A stretch of DNA of 8,687 nt from assembly GCA_050014815.1 (NCBI GenBank), contig JBEKCP010000281.1, positions 1-8,687 on the forward strand, in the 5' to 3' direction. The position numbers and the translations under genes were made by a program. How positions within the stretch are numbered: the first letter of the stretch is position 1; each line of letters starts with the position of its first letter. Under the pieces are notes generated by a model. That model saw only the letters and a list, made by a program, of their open reading frames with translations, was not told where the DNA came from and ran no database searches. This document shows, in pieces, positions 5,812 through 8,687 of the stretch. This stretch comes from JBEKCP01 sp050014815 (lineage in GTDB: Bacteria; Planctomycetota; Planctomycetia; Pirellulales; Thermoguttaceae).

Positions 5812-5933
5812 AGTGGCTGGTGGCTGGTGACTAGTGGCTGGTGATTTTGGATTTTGGATTTTCGATTTTGGATTTGTTTAGGATTTCGTGTTTCGGATTT
5901 CGTGCTTCCTGTCAGCCGCCAGCCACCAGCCAC
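5812..5933. repeat. Composite heptamer repeat between terminase and portal genes
   Basis: Three blocks, all with 7-bp units: GTGGCTG-type (5813-5847, five units, the last two partly degenerate), GATTTTG-type (5843-5870, four units, then decaying to about 5905), and CAGCCGC/CAGCCAC (5913-5933, three units). The outer blocks are reverse complements; a perfect 16-bp inverted repeat joins 5812-5827 with 5919-5934. One end touches the TGA of the large terminase gene (5936-5934) and the other lies 3 bases from the portal ribosome site. This is the whole content of the 139-base gap. Confidence 0.9.
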
Positions 5934-7556
5934 TCAATCAATCGGCAGCCGGTTGCCCAGCCCGTCGCGGGCGTTGCGGCCGGCGAGTAGTTCCGCCGCC
6001 AGGCGGAGCGCCATCTCAAGGGCGTCGGGGCCGTCGTCGTGATCGCCTATGGGAAACTGCCGCAACTGTTCGACTAGCAGTGCCGTGCCCGGGCTTCGCG
6101 CCTTGAACCGCAGCCGGTGCGTCGCCAGGTACGGCCCGAGCCGGCGGATGCGGACTTGCTTGTTCGTTCGGTTCTCCAGCGGCCAGGGCCGCGCGCCCAG
6201 GAGGCCTTGGTTGCGGAACTCGGTCTCGAACTGTGCAGCCAGGAGGTCCTGGAATTGGTTCGCCTCGACGCCGAACACGTCCGGCCGGAAACGGCGGTAA
6301 AGCTCTACTCCGTCGGCCACGATTTGCGGCGTGGGGCGCCGGGCCAGGTTTGCCTCGACGTAAACCGTCCCCTGCCGGTCCGCTCCCAGCATGACGAGGG
6401 CCGAGTAGTCGCCGCGATGCGAGTCGGCCCCCTTGCTCGGATCCAAGGCCATCGTCTTGACCACCAGTCCCGCCGGCCACTCGTCGAACTCCCCGCAGGC
6501 GTCGAGGTAGGTTTCGGGCCATTCGCAGAGGTCGGAATTGATCGGCGAGTTCTGTTTCTCCCGCTCGAACGCCGTTCGCCCGCCTTCTGCCCGCATGCAC
6601 ATCAGGCAATAAAGGTCTTCCTCCTCCGGCCAGAGGAGCACGGCGCCGGCGTTCATTGCCTCTTGGTGGTCCTGGTAGAACGCCCGGGCGGCCTCGCGGT
6701 ACCGCGGGTTGCCCAAGTCGGTGTAGAGGGCTTCCCACTCGTGCCAGAGGGCCATGTTCGTCGGCCATTGCTCGATGGCCTTGAAGATCCGCGAGGTCCA
6801 TCCCGGCTGCCGGCAAAGCTCCATGGCCAGGGCGTCGCGGTGCAAGGCGGTGGCCAGGTTAAGAAAACTGGTGCGGCGAGTCCCGGCCTTCATCAGCGTG
6901 CCGTGCAGCCAGGTACGGGAGTGTTCTCGCTGGAGGGCCGAGCAGATGTGGCCGTCGTTCTGGAGGTCGTCGCAGATGATCAGCGTGGGCCGGTGCTGGC
7001 GGCGGCGGCGGCCGCGGAGTCGCTGCCCCGAGCCGAAGGCCTCGATCGTGACGCCGTTGCGCAAGACGACGGCGCCGGCCCGCCACACCGGTCCGCGGCC
7101 CGCCGCCTCGGGATAATCCCTGGCAATTCGCTCGTTGTCCAGCAGCTCGGCCTTGAGGTTCTCCAGGTGGGCGCACGCCTGCTGCCGGGTGTCGGAGACG
7201 ATCCAGACGTACGGCTCCCAGCCCTCCAGGGCCGCGCGGAGCGGGCAGGCAAGCGTGCCGAGCGTCGATTTCGCGCCGCCCCGCGGCGCCAACACGTTGA
7301 GCTTCACCCCGCGGAGCTTGCGCGTCGCGTCCAGTCGCCGGGCAAGCCAGACGTGCATGCGGGAGGGCGGGCGCTGGAAGTGCCGCGCGAGGTACTTCCG
7401 CCCCCAGGCCAGGAGGTCAAGCGTCTCGCGGCCGGCGGCCAGCCGCCGCGCCATGCCGTGGCTCGTGGCCATCTCGTCGCACGTCACCTGCATGATGTCA
7501 CCAAACTGGTCGCGACTCAACCCGGTCTTCTCCAACAGGGCGTTTGCGCTAATCAT
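5934..7556 (-). CDS. Terminase large subunit (packaging ATPase and nuclease), 540 aa
   Basis: Motor that pumps DNA into the prohead and cuts it. The ATPase part shows a Walker A of the phage type, LAPRGGAKST (89-98), and a Walker B, TLIICDDLQND (191-201). The RNase H-like nuclease part carries the expected acidic triad: Asp372 in MALDPSKGAD, Glu431 in FGVEANQFQD, and Asp507/508 or 511 in GDHDDGPDALEMAL. The order and spacing are normal, so the enzyme looks intact. The length is typical of T4/Terminase_6-like enzymes and shorter than lambda gpA (641 aa). The start at ATG 7556 has AAGGAA with a 9-base spacer. The ATG overlaps the end of the shifted frame of the small subunit (GATGATTAG), as in translationally coupled terminase pairs. 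Confidence 0.93.
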   Translation of the reverse strand: MISANALLEKTGLSRDQFGDIMQVTCDEMATSHGMARRLAAGRETLDLLAWGRKYLARHFQRPPSRMHVWLARRLDATRKLRGVKLNVLAPRGGAKSTLGTLACPLRAALEGWEPYVWIVSDTRQQACAHLENLKAELLDNERIARDYPEAAGRGPVWRAGAVVLRNGVTIEAFGSGQRLRGRRRRQHRPTLIICDDLQNDGHICSALQREHSRTWLHGTLMKAGTRRTSFLNLATALHRDALAMELCRQPGWTSRIFKAIEQWPTNMALWHEWEALYTDLGNPRYREAARAFYQDHQEAMNAGAVLLWPEEEDLYCLMCMRAEGGRTAFEREKQNSPINSDLCEWPETYLDACGEFDEWPAGLVVKTMALDPSKGADSHRGDYSALVMLGADRQGTVYVEANLARRPTPQIVADGVELYRRFRPDVFGVEANQFQDLLAAQFETEFRNQGLLGARPWPLENRTNKQVRIRRLGPYLATHRLRFKARSPGTALLVEQLRQFPIGDHDDGPDALEMALRLAAELLAGRNARDGLGNRLPID

Positions 7557-7978
7557 CGGTGGTGTTTCCTTCAGACTCGGGGTGGCTGGGGCGGCCGTGG
7601 AAAAACGGCTTGCCCGTCACCTTCTTTCCCAATGCTTCCAATCGCCGCAGGGCATTCTGGCGGTACTTGGCCACGGGCACCTCCTCCGCGATGATCTCGG
7701 GGGTAGCCGTGCTCCAGCATCCACGCGGCCGCGCGCCAGTGCTGCTCCTTCTTCGCGGCATTGCGGATGTTGCGCAACAGGCCGACCTCCGCGCTGCACT
7801 TCGCCTCGCGGATCTTCTCGGCGAACTTGGGCTCGCGGGCCATCGTCCGGCGGATCGTCTCGCGGGCGCAGCCCACATACGGCGCAATCGCCCGCTGGCT
7901 GCACCCGACGGCCAACAGGGCCACGATCATGCCCTTCTTGGTATCGTTCAGAACCGGCGGTCTTCCAGTTTTCGCCAT
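7549..7978 (-). CDS. Terminase small subunit, split over two frames (+1 at a C5 run)
   Basis: Recognises phage DNA and recruits the large subunit. Residues 1-93 (start MAKTGRPPVLNDTKK) contain a helix-turn-helix-like region (about 16-45, LLAVGCSQRAIAPYVGCARE) and the family-typical helix ending HWRAAAWMLEHGYP. At that point the frame runs into five C (7703-7699 on the minus strand). The original frame goes on as a Gly/Pro/Arg-rich shadow and stops at 7571. One base later, a coding-like sequence (EIIAEEVPVAKYRQNALRR and on) with strong GC3 bias runs to TAG at 7549, overlapping the large-subunit ATG. The joined product is 142 aa. The cause could be an extra C (mutation or assembly error) or programmed +1 slippage. 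ATG 7978 is preferred over the in-frame GTG 7990 because AAGG lies about 6 bases upstream of it. Confidence 0.8.
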
Positions 7979-7991
7979 GATGCCCTTCACT

Positions 7992-8090
7992 GAGGAAAAA
8001 GGGGCCAGTCGCCATTTGTGCGAAGCCGGGCACCGGCGGAACGTTGGTCGCGGGCCGTTCCGGCAAATGGGGACTGTCCCCTTTTTCCTC
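7992..8090. repeat. REP-like palindrome, copy B (27-bp arms, two mismatches)
   Basis: Arms 7992-8018 and 8064-8090 are reverse complements over 27 bp except for two mismatches. The right arm is identical to copy A (3940-3962) over 23 bp. The loop is longer (45 bases) but keeps TGTGCGAAGC and GGGCCGTTCCGG. It fills the gap between the acyltransferase stop (8091) and the small terminase start, touching the stop codon exactly. It could terminate or attenuate transcription in either direction through its T5 tracts. Confidence 0.9.
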
Positions 8091-8573
8091 TTAGCCGAGG
8101 AACTCGAACGAGACCACGGCGCGGCCGATCGAGCCGCGGTACCGGTCGTGCCCTTTCGAGCCGGTCTTCTTCACCCCGATGGCCCGCCACTGCGCTGAGC
8201 GGAGGCAATGCGCCACAACGGCCGGATGGCTGGCCGTCATGTTCACGCGGTAGCCTTCGCCCAGGTGCAGCGCGGCAACCGCCTCGGCCAGCCGCATGCC
8301 GATGCCGATCCCCTGGTAGTCCGGCAGCGTGACGGTCCGGCTGATCCGGCGGCGGTTCTTCTTCCCAAACAGCGAGACGGTCGCGCAGAACGCCACGGGA
8401 CTCCCTTGCCAAACGGCCAGGAAGCACCGGGCCACCGCGCTCAGCGCCCCGCTCAAATAGTGATGACGCGCAAACATCGCCCACGCACTACGCGAGCAAC
8501 GAAAGAGCTCGATCTTGACCGGCGGTCGTGGAAGACACCTCCACTGGAAACTCGACGTGGCCATGTCGATCAC
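8091..8573 (-). CDS. GNAT-fold N-acyltransferase next to terminase genes, 160 aa
   Basis: The central part has the acetyl-CoA binding signature: strand SRTVTLPDYQ followed by QGIGIG (87-92, consensus QxxGxG) and a helix (93-103). A later strand and helix, NMTASHPAVVAHCLRSAQW (111-129), complete a GNAT-like fold. Near the N-terminus ARHHYLSGAL (35-44) has a His-His-Tyr motif. HHY-type motifs occur in some phage and archaeal acyltransferases, and Mu Mom, a GNAT-fold enzyme that modifies adenines in phage DNA, is a possible distant relative; this link is inference. The substrate is unknown. Phages place such genes beside terminase either as DNA-modifying or host-manipulating enzymes. The GTG start (8573) has no ribosome site; ATG 8564 is the alternative. 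The frame stays coding-like upstream to about 8606 (LDFTEWLQPDW), so the true N-terminus may be longer. Confidence 0.75.
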   Translation of the reverse strand: MIDMATSSFQWRCLPRPPVKIELFRCSRSAWAMFARHHYLSGALSAVARCFLAVWQGSPVAFCATVSLFGKKNRRRISRTVTLPDYQGIGIGMRLAEAVAALHLGEGYRVNMTASHPAVVAHCLRSAQWRAIGVKKTGSKGHDRYRGSIGRAVVSFEFLG

Positions 8574-8603
8574 CCAGTCCGGCTGGAGCCACTCGGTGAA
8601 GTC

Positions 8604-8643
8604 TAAACGAATAACACTAATACTATACTAATGTTCAGAATAG
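8604..8643 (-). promoter_or_regulatory. AT-rich patch upstream of the acyltransferase gene, possible promoter
   Basis: The only strongly AT-rich stretch of the window's right part. On the minus strand it contains TATAGT (8627-8622), a good -10 match, but the position 16-18 bases upstream is G-rich with no -35 match. It could be the operon promoter used by another sigma factor. ACTAAT occurs twice (plus strand) around it. Weak evidence. Confidence 0.3.
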
Positions 8644-8672
8644 CCCCCTCGCCCTCTCTCCCCTCCCCGCCC
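8644..8672 (-). other. Potential G-quadruplex tract
   Basis: On the minus strand there are five G-runs (3, 4, 4, 3 and 5 G) with loops of 1-5 bases, just upstream of the AT-rich patch. No gene is visible between 8631 and the window edge. It could also be one more GC-rich dispersed repeat. Confidence 0.4.
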
Positions 8673-8687
8673 TCTCTGACCGGCGCC

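Noticed and set aside
4031..5830. 599-residue plus-strand open frame
   Set aside because: It is antisense to the portal gene, rich in Val/Gly/Arg/His with no recognisable motif, and exists because of high GC. The minus frame has the NYSS portal signature and a strong ribosome site.
6117..7694. 525-residue plus-strand open frame
   Set aside because: Antisense shadow of the large terminase gene, which carries all catalytic motifs.

Overview
The window is the left-reading (minus-strand) head-morphogenesis block of a tailed phage, most likely an integrated or remnant prophage in a GC-rich, probably planctomycete-like bacterium. The lineage is an inference: no host gene or phylogenetic marker is present. 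It rests on high GC with strong GC3 in the genes and on intergenic gaps filled with short tandem repeats and REP-like palindromes of a kind I associate with planctomycete and related genomes. Every convincing gene is on the minus strand; the long plus-strand reading frames are shadows.

In transcription order (right to left) the genes are: a GNAT-fold acyltransferase (8573-8091); a small terminase subunit whose frame is broken at a run of five C (7978-7549); the large terminase (7556-5934); a lambda-B-type portal (5794-4334); a 60-residue protein of unknown role (4293-4111); a prohead protease with a C-terminal scaffold-like part (3866-2952); a small decoration-like protein (2879-2394); the HK97-fold major capsid protein (2168-1005); a conserved-looking 137-residue protein (852-439); and the start of a repeat-rich, probably tail or fibre protein that runs off the left edge (338-1). 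The order terminase, portal, protease/scaffold, decoration, capsid is that of lambda. Together these products would package DNA, build the portal-nucleated procapsid, mature it and stabilise it.

The unusual part lies between the genes. Phage head operons are usually tightly packed, but here nearly every junction carries a repeat. Four or more unrelated repeats share a 7-bp period (NGTTGTC / ACTGACW, GTGGCTG / CAGCCAC, GATTTTG, GGGGATT, CAGGGGT), and three loci contain the unit in both orientations, so they could fold. Two junctions carry copies of a long palindrome with 23- and 27-bp arms. The gap after the 60-residue gene contains a classical terminator; together with a sigma70-like promoter just upstream of that gene this makes a self-contained, moron-like cassette inside the capsid operon.

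No integrase, lysis gene, tRNA, CRISPR array or attachment site was found. All gene-free gaps are shorter than 300 bases and are described in the feature list.
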